NCBI RefSeq assembly: GCF_008831265.1
Contig: NZ_VTTH01000003.1
Location: 543,597-607,596 of the forward strand
Length of the DNA: 64,000 nucleotides
Direction of reading: 5' to 3'
Source: Lacisediminimonas profundi
GTDB lineage: Bacteria > Pseudomonadota > Gammaproteobacteria > Burkholderiales > Burkholderiaceae_D
The notes under the pieces are model-generated. The model had not been told where the DNA came from. It saw nothing but the letters and a program-made list of their open reading frames with translations, and did not search any database. Positions 16,595 to 28,222 of the stretch are shown here, one piece after another (the first letter of the stretch is position 1; the number at the start of each line of letters is the position of its first letter). The translations under genes and the position numbers were made by a program.

Positions 16595-16966
16595 ATGAAC
16601 AAAATCATAATGGGGCTGGCGACGCTGGCGGGCTTGGTGATCGCGGGCAGTGCGGCAGCAAAATTGCCGCCGCCGACGGACGAGGCCAAGGCCAAGGCTG
16701 CCGAGGCCAAGTACAAGGCCGGCTGGGCCGACAAGGTGTCGGCTTACCAGTTGTGCATGTCGCAGGACAAGGTGGCTGCGCGTTACCACAAGGCCAAGGG
16801 CACCAAGCCGGCAAGCGCGCCGGCTGCCGCATGCCAGAACCCCGGTCCCTATGTTGCCCAGGTAGTGGCAGCACCGGCCGCTACTGCAGCAGCACCGGCG
16901 GCCCCTGCTGCTGCAGCGCCGGCAGTCGCCGCTCCGGCTGCCAAGCCAGCCGCCGCCAAAAAATAG
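16595..16966 (+). CDS. Small periplasmic protein at the end of the fdh operon
   Basis: The 123-residue protein has a Sec signal (MNKIIMGLATLAGLVIAGSAAA). A mature helical segment rich in Lys/Ala (about 25-50), two Cys residues (QLCMSQD, AACQNPG) and a long Ala/Pro/Lys tail follow. There is no CxxCH, so it is not a c-type cytochrome. GAGGAGG lies upstream of the ATG, and it follows the gamma subunit by 19 bases. The two Cys could form a disulfide in the periplasm. It is probably an accessory of the formate dehydrogenase complex, by position only. Confidence 0.75.
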   Translation: MNKIIMGLATLAGLVIAGSAAAKLPPPTDEAKAKAAEAKYKAGWADKVSAYQLCMSQDKVAARYHKAKGTKPASAPAAACQNPGPYVAQVVAAPAATAAAPAAPAAAAPAVAAPAAKPAAAKK

Positions 16967-16975
16967 CGCTTTTCA

Positions 16976-17001
16976 GGGCGGCGGGTCTTTACCTGCCGCC
17001 C
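16976..17001 (+). terminator. Strong stem-loop after the fdh structural genes
   Basis: GGGCGGCGGGT (16976-16986) pairs with ACCTGCCGCCC (16991-17001) over 11 base pairs with one G-T pair and a CTTT loop. It starts ten bases after the preceding stop. No U-run follows, so termination may be partial and fdhD could still receive read-through. Confidence 0.6.
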
Positions 17002-17131
17002 GCGTCTTCCCTGCCGAAACCACGTAGAATGGTTTTGCGCGTCTGACATTGCGCCTTGCAGCGCGTCTGGCAAGCATTTCGTTTTGATTTCCTTTTTTCC
17101 ACCGATTCACCTGTGACAGGATAGCCCCACC

Positions 17132-17974
17132 ATGCCGCGCCCCGTGCTGACCAACGCCATCGCCGAACTCACACGCGAAGTGGAAGTGATGGATGAACGC
17201 GGCCGCGTGTCGACCATCTTCATTCCGGCCGAGCGGCCGCTGACGGTCTATGTGGACAAACGTGAACTGGTGACGCTGATGACCCTGGGCGGCGCCCCGG
17301 AAGCCTTGACGCTCGGATATCTGCGCAACCAGCGCCTGGTGACGTCCATCGACGATATCGAGTCGGTCCAGGTCGACTGGAGCGTCGACGCGGTAGCGGT
17401 GAAAACCAGGACCGGCATTGCCAACGTCGAGGAACGCACTTCGAAGCGGGTGGTTACGACCGGCTGCGGACAGGGCTCGGTGTTCGGCGGCCTGATGGAT
17501 GAAGTCGACAAGATCGTGCTGCCCGAGGATGCGCGCCTGAAGCAGTCGGTGCTGTACAAGATCGTTGACTCGATCCGCACCATGAAGTCGATCTACAAGC
17601 AGGCTGGATCGGTGCATGGCTGCGCGCTGTTTTCGGCCGCTGGCGAGGTGATTTATTTCGTCGAGGATGTCGGTCGCCACAATGCGGTCGATGCGATCGC
17701 CGGCAAGATGTGGCTGGATGACGTGCGCGGCGAAGACAAGGTGTTCTACACCACCGGCCGCCTGACCTCGGAAATGGTGATCAAGGGTGCGCAGATGGGG
17801 ATTCCCTTCCTGCTGTCCCGCTCGGGCACCACACAGATGGGGCACATGGTCGCCGACAGGCTCGGCATGTCGCTGGTGGCGCGCTGCACCGGCACCCATT
17901 TCCTGCTCCTGACCGGCAAGGACAGGATCATCTTCGAGCCGCAGTTGCTGGATGGTTCGCTGCGTGTGGCCTGA
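17132..17974 (+). CDS. fdhD: Formate dehydrogenase accessory sulfurtransferase FdhD
   Basis: FdhD relays sulfur from a cysteine desulfurase to the molybdenum centre of formate dehydrogenase, which is inactive without it. The 280-residue length is typical. The family core is visible: LVTLMTLGGAPEALTLGYL (about 46-64), VTTGCGQGSVFGG around Cys112, SVHGCALFSAAGE, EDVGRHNAVDAIAG and the C-terminal GTHFLLLTGKDRI. E. coli FdhD has a CxxC at the matching place; here only one Cys (GCGQG) is present, so sulfur transfer would rely on that residue alone. It lies beyond a stem-loop and may have its own promoter in 17002-17131. Confidence 0.95.
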   Translation: MPRPVLTNAIAELTREVEVMDERGRVSTIFIPAERPLTVYVDKRELVTLMTLGGAPEALTLGYLRNQRLVTSIDDIESVQVDWSVDAVAVKTRTGIANVEERTSKRVVTTGCGQGSVFGGLMDEVDKIVLPEDARLKQSVLYKIVDSIRTMKSIYKQAGSVHGCALFSAAGEVIYFVEDVGRHNAVDAIAGKMWLDDVRGEDKVFYTTGRLTSEMVIKGAQMGIPFLLSRSGTTQMGHMVADRLGMSLVARCTGTHFLLLTGKDRIIFEPQLLDGSLRVA

Positions 17975-18022
17975 TTCGGCGGCAGCGGCAGCGGTACCCC
18001 CTCTCCGGCAGGATACAATGCC

Positions 18023-18084
18023 GCGTTTCACAATCGCGCGCGTTTCAAATCCAGGCGCTTCAAATCCACGCGTTTCGGGTCCGT
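18023..18084 (+). repeat. 15-base tandem repeats between fdhD and the ABC ATPase
   Basis: Three contiguous units, GCGTTTCAAATCCAG (18040-18054), GCGCTTCAAATCCAC (18055-18069) and GCGTTTCGGGTCCGT (18070-18084), follow a degenerate fourth copy at 18023-18037. The last unit includes a possible GTG start codon (18083) of the next gene. Confidence 0.75.
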
Positions 18085-18106
18085 GCCCTCCATCGTGCTC
18101 ACTTCC

Positions 18107-18787
18107 ATGTCCATCGACGTACCCATCCAGTCCATGACGCCGCTGCTCGAACTGCAGGGCCTGCGCAAGCTATATGGCGACCGTCTGCTGTTCGACATCG
18201 ATCACCTGCGGGTGGGCACCGGGGTTGCGATCATCCTGACCGGTGCCAATGGCGCCGGCAAGAGTACCCTGCTGCGGGTGCTGGCCGGACTGGAGTCGGC
18301 CGAGCTGGACGAGGGACGTTTTTGCGGCACGCACTTCACGCTGTCGCCCTATCCGCGAGACCTGAGGACGCGTATCGTCTACATGCACCAGCATCCGGTC
18401 ATGTTTTCGACCAGTGTCGAGCACAACATCGGCTACGGGCTGGCCGCCCGCGGCCTGGCGCGCGAGCAGATCCGCGAGCGGGTGGAAGATGCGATGGCAT
18501 GGGCGGGCGTGGGCCATCTCCGTAACACGCCGCCGGGACGGCTTTCGGGCGGCGAGAAGCAGCGCGTCGCACTGGCTCGCGCAAAGGTGCTGGAGCCCAG
18601 GCTGCTGCTGCTGGATGAGCCGACGTCCAATCTCGACGGTCCCGCGCGCGAACAGGTGATTGCGCTGGTGCCTTCGCTCACTGCTACCGGAAGCAGCGTG
18701 ATCATTGCCTGTCATGATCGTGACCTGATCGGCCTTCCTGACGTGCAGCGCGTCAAGCTGCGCGATGGTGGCTTGCTGGTACGCTGA
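18107..18787 (+). CDS. ABC transporter ATP-binding protein, possibly molybdate/tungstate
   Basis: This is a single ABC nucleotide-binding domain of about 226 residues: Walker A GANGAGKS, Q-loop at YMHQHPVMF, signature LSGGEKQR, Walker B LLLLDEP and switch histidine in ACHD. It would energise import from the cytoplasmic face of the membrane. Compact ATPases of this type with substrate-binding and permease partners are common in tungstate (Tup) and molybdate systems, and the adjacency to fdhD fits metal supply for the dehydrogenase. No permease or binding protein is in the window, so the partner must lie elsewhere. Start choice is uncertain: GTG 18083, ATG 18107 and ATG 18134 all lack a good ribosome-binding site. 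Confidence 0.88.
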   Translation: MSIDVPIQSMTPLLELQGLRKLYGDRLLFDIDHLRVGTGVAIILTGANGAGKSTLLRVLAGLESAELDEGRFCGTHFTLSPYPRDLRTRIVYMHQHPVMFSTSVEHNIGYGLAARGLAREQIRERVEDAMAWAGVGHLRNTPPGRLSGGEKQRVALARAKVLEPRLLLLDEPTSNLDGPAREQVIALVPSLTATGSSVIIACHDRDLIGLPDVQRVKLRDGGLLVR

Positions 18788-18810
18788 GGCCGGTGCAGGC
18801 CGGTTCGTCA

Positions 18811-19170
18811 TCAGTCCTGATCTTCCTCCTTGCGCTGTTCGCGGCTGTTTTTTTCCGGAGTACGCGACTTGCCGACGCTTTGCTTGCTGTCCCGCTTTTT
18901 CCAGCCCTTGATCTTTGGATTGGCCGGGGCGGCGCTCGCCTCGCGCGCCAACTTGTTGCCCTCCCGCTCGCGCAATCCATGATAGAGCGCGACCAACTCC
19001 TGATTCCTTGCGCGTTGTGCGGCGCTCATCTCACGGCCGTCTGAAACGACTCGCCCGTATGACGGTGCAGTCTGTGCCGGCGCCTTGTTTTCGGCCTGCT
19101 CGACCGCAGCACCCTGGTGCCGCTTGACCAGGGGCTGGGCCGGCGCGAGCTTGTCTTTGATGGGGTTCAT
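18811..19170 (-). CDS. Unrecognised basic, probably disordered protein
   Basis: The 119-residue protein is rich in Lys, Arg, Glu, Ala and Gln, with no hydrophobic core, signal peptide or membrane segment. The middle (SAAQRARNQELVALYHGLRE) could form one helix; the C-terminus is a highly charged low-complexity tail. AGGAAGGA precedes the ATG at a workable distance. It is the last of four leftward genes and lies 29 bases downstream of the chaperone-like gene, so it may belong to the same transcript. Function unknown. Confidence 0.65.
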   Translation of the reverse strand: MNPIKDKLAPAQPLVKRHQGAAVEQAENKAPAQTAPSYGRVVSDGREMSAAQRARNQELVALYHGLREREGNKLAREASAAPANPKIKGWKKRDSKQSVGKSRTPEKNSREQRKEEDQD

Positions 19171-19199
19171 GATTCAGTCCTTCCTGTACTGGATCGGCA

Positions 19200-19685
19200 T
19201 TACGGATGAAGGTCGACGGCAGCGAGCGCGGCCGGTGGCGGAGAGCCATGTTGCATCTGCTCTGAAATCCGGGCGCTTCGCACGCGCGGGCCTATCCGGC
19301 TTGCCCACGCGCTCATCTGGTCGACGAAAGCGAGCAACCAGAGCCGGAACGCGACGGTGTCGAGCCGGGCCGGATCGGATTGCGAATCGAGCATGACGAC
19401 ACCCGTCTTGTAGTGCACACCAATACGGCCGCCGAATGGCAACTCTTGTTCGCTGATCGGATGCCACTCGATTTCAGGTGCTGATGCCGGGCGCCCCAGT
19501 TCGGGCTGCACGGAGCCGGCGCTGCCGAAAATGGAGACGGTTCCGCTCAAGGGGTCCGACTCGACGTTGATCACCCATTGGTGATCGAACACGAGAGTGA
19601 ACACGCCGTGCGCATCGCGCCGGATGCGGCGCATGTCGTGGATATTGGCAAAATCGTCGAGGATGATTTTCAGTGCAGTGCTCAT
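19200..19685 (-). CDS. CesT/Tir-chaperone-like protein (candidate type III secretion chaperone)
   Basis: This 161-residue acidic cytoplasmic protein has the pattern of class I type III secretion chaperones. It opens with an N-terminal helix (LKIILDDFANIHDM), followed by a beta strand set with GVFTLVFDHQWVINVE and TVSIFGSAG. Then come GRIGVHYKTGVVMLDSQ and a long C-terminal helix (TVAFRLWLLAFVDQMSAWAS). Such proteins dimerise and bind the N-terminal region of an effector before secretion. The putative client is the 626-residue kinase-like protein two genes upstream in the same direction. Assignment rests on fold-level pattern only. The ATG at 19685 lacks a clear ribosome-binding site. Confidence 0.6.
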   Translation of the reverse strand: MSTALKIILDDFANIHDMRRIRRDAHGVFTLVFDHQWVINVESDPLSGTVSIFGSAGSVQPELGRPASAPEIEWHPISEQELPFGGRIGVHYKTGVVMLDSQSDPARLDTVAFRLWLLAFVDQMSAWASRIGPRVRSARISEQMQHGSPPPAALAAVDLHP

Positions 19686-19932
19686 GGACGTTGACTGGCT
19701 GGCAGGACCGCAGAGGGGCGCGACCGACGCGCGGAATCGCGCTGAGTAACATCGAGCGAGGAATGGTTCGCGTTGGCGAGGGCATTTTTCGCTGCAGGCA
19801 GGAGGCCGACGGTCGGTCAGTCCTGCAGCCTTCGAAGGCTGATGCTTGCCTGCATCCTGGTTCGTGGCGTGCGCCGGTCCATGCTGTCAATCACGGTGTG
19901 GGTACTGACCAGCTCAAGCGAAGGACCTGCGG
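19686..19932. other. 247-base gap within the leftward gene group
   Basis: No coding frame with a ribosome-binding site and no clear dyad is visible here. It may hold a promoter for the chaperone-like gene, or the remains of a decayed sequence. Confidence 0.3.
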
Positions 19933-20505
19933 CTACGACCGCCCCTTGGCGGCGGCAATCCGTGCGCGCAGCGCAGCTGTTGCTGCCAGCAGGGTGAAGT
20001 CGCCGTCCTGGTTCCAGTGCCCGGGTTCGGAGCTCCACTGCCAGCGCGACGGAAAGTGATCGCCGAAGCACACGATCAGCCGTTCCCCGGGTGCCAGTGC
20101 ACCGAGCTGCGCCGCCTGCGGGGCCTCTGCCAGCAAGCGTGCGGCGAAGCCGGACACGCCTTCGATCCTGGTGCGGGCACGCTGCTCATCGTCATAGGCG
20201 TTGTTCCACCGGCATTGAAGAAACAGCGCCAGCGGTCCATGCACCACATTGCAATACATGAACCACGAGTTGATGCCGTGGCCGGCGAAGCCGATCTCGG
20301 CATAGTCCCCGATACCGCTGCGCGCTTCCGCGACCCGGGAATCCAGGTCGTCCGGCCTGCTGGCCCCGGCACGCGTCGACCAGCTGTGCGGGCCGGTCTT
20401 CACCAGCGCTTGCGTCAATTCCTCCGGCAGGGGCGGTAGCGGAAGCTTCTCGGTTCGGAAAAGCTCCTGGAGTTCTTCGTTGGCAGTTACGTGGGACACG
20501 GTCAC
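19933..20505 (-). CDS. Unrecognised soluble protein next to the kinase-like effector candidate
   Basis: This protein has 190 residues from a GTG start at 20505; a second GTG six bases on is also possible. It has no signal peptide. The middle contains aromatic/Gly-rich segments (GDYAEIGFAGHGINSWFMYC, GPLALFLQCRWNNAYDD), and the end contains GERLIVCFGDHFPSRWQW followed by an Ala-rich helix. The composition suggests a folded alpha/beta protein. It lies 64 bases downstream of the kinase-like gene, on the same strand. It could be a second chaperone, a co-effector or a protective partner; none of these can be chosen from sequence alone. Confidence 0.7.
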   Translation of the reverse strand: MTVSHVTANEELQELFRTEKLPLPPLPEELTQALVKTGPHSWSTRAGASRPDDLDSRVAEARSGIGDYAEIGFAGHGINSWFMYCNVVHGPLALFLQCRWNNAYDDEQRARTRIEGVSGFAARLLAEAPQAAQLGALAPGERLIVCFGDHFPSRWQWSSEPGHWNQDGDFTLLAATAALRARIAAAKGRS

Positions 20506-20569
20506 CTCGCTCGCGGCTGTTCATGGTAATGGCTGGCGCTGCATGGCAGCTGGCACCAGCCGGCTATCG

Positions 20570-22450
20570 TCAGTAAAGCTTCGGCCGTTGGCCATCGCGG
20601 GCGAACAGCGATGTGTGCGGATCCGACATGTCGGCGGCTTTCCAGCCATCGTCGTTCACCGAATCATCCACGATCTCGATCTCCCCGCCTTCCAGCCCTT
20701 GCACGATCGCGTCGTACCGGATCAGGAAGGCATCGACTTCCTCCTCGCTGGTGAGCAGGTCGAGCACGGTCTCCTCCAGAGCATCCCTCATTCCGTCCTC
20801 GCGCAGCTTGTCGGCCAGCATTTTTTCCATGAAGCGCACGGGCTGGGGCAGGTAATACGTCATGAATGACTCCTCACCTTGCAGATCCGGAGCACGCACC
20901 GCGCCGAAGCATTGATCTAGGTCGATGCGCCTTGCGCAGTAGCGGCCATCCGGCCGTTGCTCGATCATGATATTCCCTGGATGGCCATCAGTCTCGTTGA
21001 TGAGCTCATCAAAAAATTCGATTCGGGCGTAGGCTTTTTTCAGCGATGCATCATTGTTCCTGAATGGTTCCAGATTGTCCGGCTGGCCGTCAGGGGTGAC
21101 CGAACCGGTGAGGAGGATGTCAACACCCCCTTTATCATTTTTCTTGAACCGGATCGAGTGGACTCCCATGATTTTCGAGATGTCCCGATTGAGATTCGGG
21201 TCGTCGACAAGCATCTGCCTGCTGTCGTACAGCTGCTTGTAATGCGGTAAGTCCGGGCCAAGTGCAATATTGTAGTCAGCTTGCGCAACTGGTTTCCCCG
21301 GGACCACTTCCATCAGCAGCCCCAGGCGCTTGTCCACGATGCCCATGAAGGCGTTGCCGGTGACGCCATCGTCGCCCGCCAGCCCCAGCAGGCGGGCGAC
21401 GGCCACGGCGGCAAGATTCCTGCGTTCGGGGCAGTAATTGTATTCCCCGTCACTGTCGCTATCCTCCAGATCCCGAATCCCGGTCAATGCGCCGCCAAGG
21501 CCGACCCGCGCATCCGATTTGCTTGGTTTGAAAGCAAATTTGCGTTCCTGGTTGGTTTCCGGATCCAGGATTTTCACGAGTTCGACCTGGTTGAAGCCGC
21601 CTTTGCCAAGTATCTTTTTTTTCTCGCCTGGCATCGAAATGGAATTGCCGACGAAACGAGGGAAGGTTTGGGGCAGGGGCTCGCTATTGGTGTGTGTTAC
21701 ATAGAGATCGGTCAGTTTTTTTTGATCCAGCAGGCACAGATTCACCGCGGCATTCGGTCCGGCGTGCGCCCACCATGTTGCCACTTTGGACGAATTTCCG
21801 AGGACACGCATTGCGCAGTAGTTTATTTTCACGGAGCGATCGCTGCCGGGATTCGGAATAAAGGTGGCCTCTTGAAAATATTTCGCCTTGTCTGAATTAC
21901 GGTAATTGCATAATTTCGCCGCCTGGCGAGGCTTGAATCCGGCGGCGCGCAGGCTGCAATAGCCGAGGCGATCCGGGCTCGGATTTTCTTTGTCAAGATT
22001 GCCTATCTCCTCGCATGCGTACAGCCCGGCATCTTCCGCGAGCACACCGATGCCGCACAGCAGGCAGAACGCAAGGATCTGGTCATGATTGCCGTGCGGC
22101 ATTCGGGACCGTGCCTGCTCGATGTGATTGGGCCTTGCTCCCCGTGCAATGAGTCGGTTTACGTTGAGTGGCTGCAGGCGGGCGGGTTTGCTGGTTTCGC
22201 CGGGGAGTGCCGCATCGACATTCCCGGGGGTGGTGCTGTGACTCGCCTGACCCTTCGAGCTATGGGTGCGCTGATCCTTGACGTTGGCGAGCGCGCTCTC
22301 GCTTTGCGCCCGATCCACGACATGGTCTCGGCTCTGGCGCATGCGGTTCCCGGGTGGGCTGGTCACGGGTGTGTCCGCCCGGGTGTGCCTGGTCCCCGGG
22401 TCTGCAGGTTCGGAATGGCTTCTCGTGACCTGAATTTTCGGGAAACTCAT
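20570..22450 (-). CDS. Atypical kinase-fold protein, candidate secreted effector
   Basis: The 626 residues fall in three parts. Residues 1-110 are polar, Ser/Thr/Pro/Arg-rich and likely disordered, as in type III effector leaders. Residues 120-250 hold Cys-containing helical repeats (CEEIG, YCSLRAAGF, YCAMRVLGN with Cys 146, 165, 181, 212, 239). Residues 270-560 carry a kinase-like core: Gly-rich loop ILGKGGFNQVE (280-290), ATP lysine FAFKPSK (Lys308), catalytic-type TDGHPGN (Asp488, His490, Asn493) and RIDLDQCFG (Asp510). The DxHxxN and IDxD arrangement resembles PI3/PI4 kinases, actin-fragmin kinase and HipA more than eukaryotic-type Ser/Thr kinases. A perfect AGGAGGT lies five bases before the ATG. 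Parts near 21,500-21,900 are visibly more AT-rich than the neighbours, suggesting transfer. Substrate unknown. Confidence 0.75.
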   Translation of the reverse strand: MSFPKIQVTRSHSEPADPGTRHTRADTPVTSPPGNRMRQSRDHVVDRAQSESALANVKDQRTHSSKGQASHSTTPGNVDAALPGETSKPARLQPLNVNRLIARGARPNHIEQARSRMPHGNHDQILAFCLLCGIGVLAEDAGLYACEEIGNLDKENPSPDRLGYCSLRAAGFKPRQAAKLCNYRNSDKAKYFQEATFIPNPGSDRSVKINYCAMRVLGNSSKVATWWAHAGPNAAVNLCLLDQKKLTDLYVTHTNSEPLPQTFPRFVGNSISMPGEKKKILGKGGFNQVELVKILDPETNQERKFAFKPSKSDARVGLGGALTGIRDLEDSDSDGEYNYCPERRNLAAVAVARLLGLAGDDGVTGNAFMGIVDKRLGLLMEVVPGKPVAQADYNIALGPDLPHYKQLYDSRQMLVDDPNLNRDISKIMGVHSIRFKKNDKGGVDILLTGSVTPDGQPDNLEPFRNNDASLKKAYARIEFFDELINETDGHPGNIMIEQRPDGRYCARRIDLDQCFGAVRAPDLQGEESFMTYYLPQPVRFMEKMLADKLREDGMRDALEETVLDLLTSEEEVDAFLIRYDAIVQGLEGGEIEIVDDSVNDDGWKAADMSDPHTSLFARDGQRPKLY

Positions 22451-22721
22451 TGAAACCTCCTGCGCGACAGCGCGGATGGATTGCTTCGGGGCTATGCATG
22501 ACGAATGGCGGCGACTTAGTAACCGATAGCCGCACTTTGTTCCTTCTTGTTAAGAATGGCAGTGCCTGGGTGGTTCGTTCGGGCCATCGCCGGCCTCGCG
22601 CCCGAGCGTGTTCTTACCCCAGTTCGGTTCAGGCGCTCGGGTATAATCGAGGTTTCCTTTCCAGACAGACGATTGCTTCACGCGGCCCTGCCGCTCGCTG
22701 TCGCATCCCTTCGATTTCGCC
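22451..22721. other. Divergent intergenic region between the kinase-like gene and purL
   Basis: This 271-base region must hold the promoters for the leftward module and for purL. On the plus strand a TATAAT lies at 22642. I see no clear promoter for the leftward side and no small gene. Confidence 0.4.
22642..22647 (+). promoter_or_regulatory. Probable -10 element of purL
   Basis: A perfect TATAAT (in GGGTATAATCG) lies 75 bases before the purL ATG. The -35 is weak; no good TTGACA-like hexamer is found 16-18 bases upstream. If used, the leader would be about 68 bases. Confidence 0.5.
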
Positions 22722-26741
<4,020 letters not shown>

Positions 26742-26781
26742 TGGACCGCTTGAACTCCTGAGCCGGCTGCCGCCGATTCAT

Positions 26782-27930
26782 ATGCTTACCAACGTTCATG
26801 TCCTGCTGATCGGCGCGTTGCTGTGTCTGCTGATGATGCTGGTCATGCTGTCAATGTGGCGCAGCCGCATACCGGGCGTGAAGGAGTGGACCGGCGGCAA
26901 CCTGCTGGGGCTTGCGGGATTCGTGCTGTATGCCTTCGGACGCGAACTGCCGCCGCTGATCGCGTATGAAGTGGCGAACGCCCTGTATGCGGCGGCGGGG
27001 GCAGCGGTGCTGGTCGGTTTTCGCCGATTCTTCGGACGGCCGGCGCATGTCCCGTGGGTCGTCGCCAGTGTCGCGGTGGTAACGGTGGCGGTGGCGATCT
27101 TTCATTACCAGTACGATTCATTCGTCGCGCGCACCAGCATCATTGCCCTGCACCAGTCAGTGATGGCGCTGCTGATCGGCCTGACGGTCAGGCGTTCGCG
27201 CGGTGCGCGGCGCTCGGTCTATCCCTACCTTTTCACCAAGTGCATGGCCGCACTCGTGATCAGCGGTCACATGGTGCGCATCGCGGTCCATGTGACCAAT
27301 AGCGGCGAAATGACATCGCTGCTGCAACCCAGTCCGTGGAACCTGGTGTTCCTGTCGCTCGGCGCGCTGGTGCTGCCGGCACTGAGCTTCGGCGCGGTGC
27401 TACTGGTTCACGACACCATGCTGGCGAAGCTGGAAGACCTGGCAAATCACGACTTCCTGACCGGCGCCCTCACGCGCCGCGCGTTCTTCGAGTTGGCCGA
27501 CCGGGAAATCCTGCGTTCGCGCCGTAGCGGTCGCAGCATGGCGCTGTTGCTGATCGACGTCGACCACTTCAAGCAGATCAACGACGCCCTTGGCCATGCC
27601 GAGGGCGACCAGGTGCTGGTCGACCTGGTCTTGCGGGCCGAATCGGTGGTCCGGAGCGGCATCGACCATTTCGCCCGGGTCGGCGGCGAAGAATTCGCCT
27701 TGCTGCTGCCCGAGACCGGCGGCGATGGGGCCGTGGGCGTCGCCGAGCGATTGCGCTTGCTGCTGCAAAAGTCCGATCCGGATTCGCACTCGGCCGGCTG
27801 CAGCGTCAGCATCGGCATTGCGGTTTCCCGCAAGGATGAGCCGCTGCGCGACATGATGCGGCGTGCCGACCTGGCCCTGTACCAGGCCAAGCAGCAAGGG
27901 CGCAACCGGGTGGTGCTGCAAGCTGCTTGA
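26782..27930 (+). CDS. Membrane-bound diguanylate cyclase (GGDEF)
   Basis: The protein has 382 residues. The N-terminal 210 residues hold about six hydrophobic helices (first MLTNVHVLLIGALLCLLMML) forming a membrane sensor of unrecognised ligand. The GGDEF domain (about 215-380) has DFLTGALTRRAF, DVDHFKQINDALGH and the active-site GGEEF at 301-305, a form that is normally active in making cyclic di-GMP. The RxxD product-inhibition site expected at 292-295 reads SGID, so that site is absent. The start at 26782 is chosen because the frame upstream overlaps purL. It lies between purL and the giant surface protein gene, which makes regulation of adhesion or biofilm an attractive but unproven link. 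Confidence 0.92.
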   Translation: MLTNVHVLLIGALLCLLMMLVMLSMWRSRIPGVKEWTGGNLLGLAGFVLYAFGRELPPLIAYEVANALYAAAGAAVLVGFRRFFGRPAHVPWVVASVAVVTVAVAIFHYQYDSFVARTSIIALHQSVMALLIGLTVRRSRGARRSVYPYLFTKCMAALVISGHMVRIAVHVTNSGEMTSLLQPSPWNLVFLSLGALVLPALSFGAVLLVHDTMLAKLEDLANHDFLTGALTRRAFFELADREILRSRRSGRSMALLLIDVDHFKQINDALGHAEGDQVLVDLVLRAESVVRSGIDHFARVGGEEFALLLPETGGDGAVGVAERLRLLLQKSDPDSHSAGCSVSIGIAVSRKDEPLRDMMRRADLALYQAKQQGRNRVVLQAA

Positions 27931-28007
27931 ATGAGGCCGCGGCCGGTGCCGCTGCAAGCCTCTTTTTCCACTGATCTCCCGCGTGTTTCCACGCAAGCTG
28001 CGCAAAA

Positions 28008-28062
28008 TCCTTCCTTCCTTCCTTCCTTCCTTCCTTCCTTCCTTCCTTCCTTCCTTCCTTCC
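28008..28062 (+). repeat. Tetranucleotide microsatellite (TTCC)13
   Basis: Thirteen perfect TTCC units run from 28011 to 28062, preceded by a partial TCC. The tract lies about 220 bases before the ATG of the giant protein and outside any supported gene. Perfect tetranucleotide tracts of this length are prone to slipped-strand copy-number change. Confidence 0.97.
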
Positions 28063-28194
28063 TCCCCCGTCGTAGGCACTCCCTGAATTGGCCCCCTGTT
28101 GCCAAAATGCTATTTCCCGGCTGGATAGGGGCCCGTTCGGCTCACTTATTAACCGTTCGGTCATTTATAAGGGCAAAAATGCTAGCTGTCTGAC

Positions 28195-28222
28195 TTGTAA
28201 GTAATGTTTCCAGATGTAATTT
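28195..28222 (+). promoter_or_regulatory. Weak candidate promoter of the giant gene
   Basis: TTGTAA (28195-28200) and TAATTT (28217-28222) are separated by 16 bases in an AT-richer stretch, about 60 bases before the start codon. Neither hexamer is a close consensus match. Confidence 0.22.
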
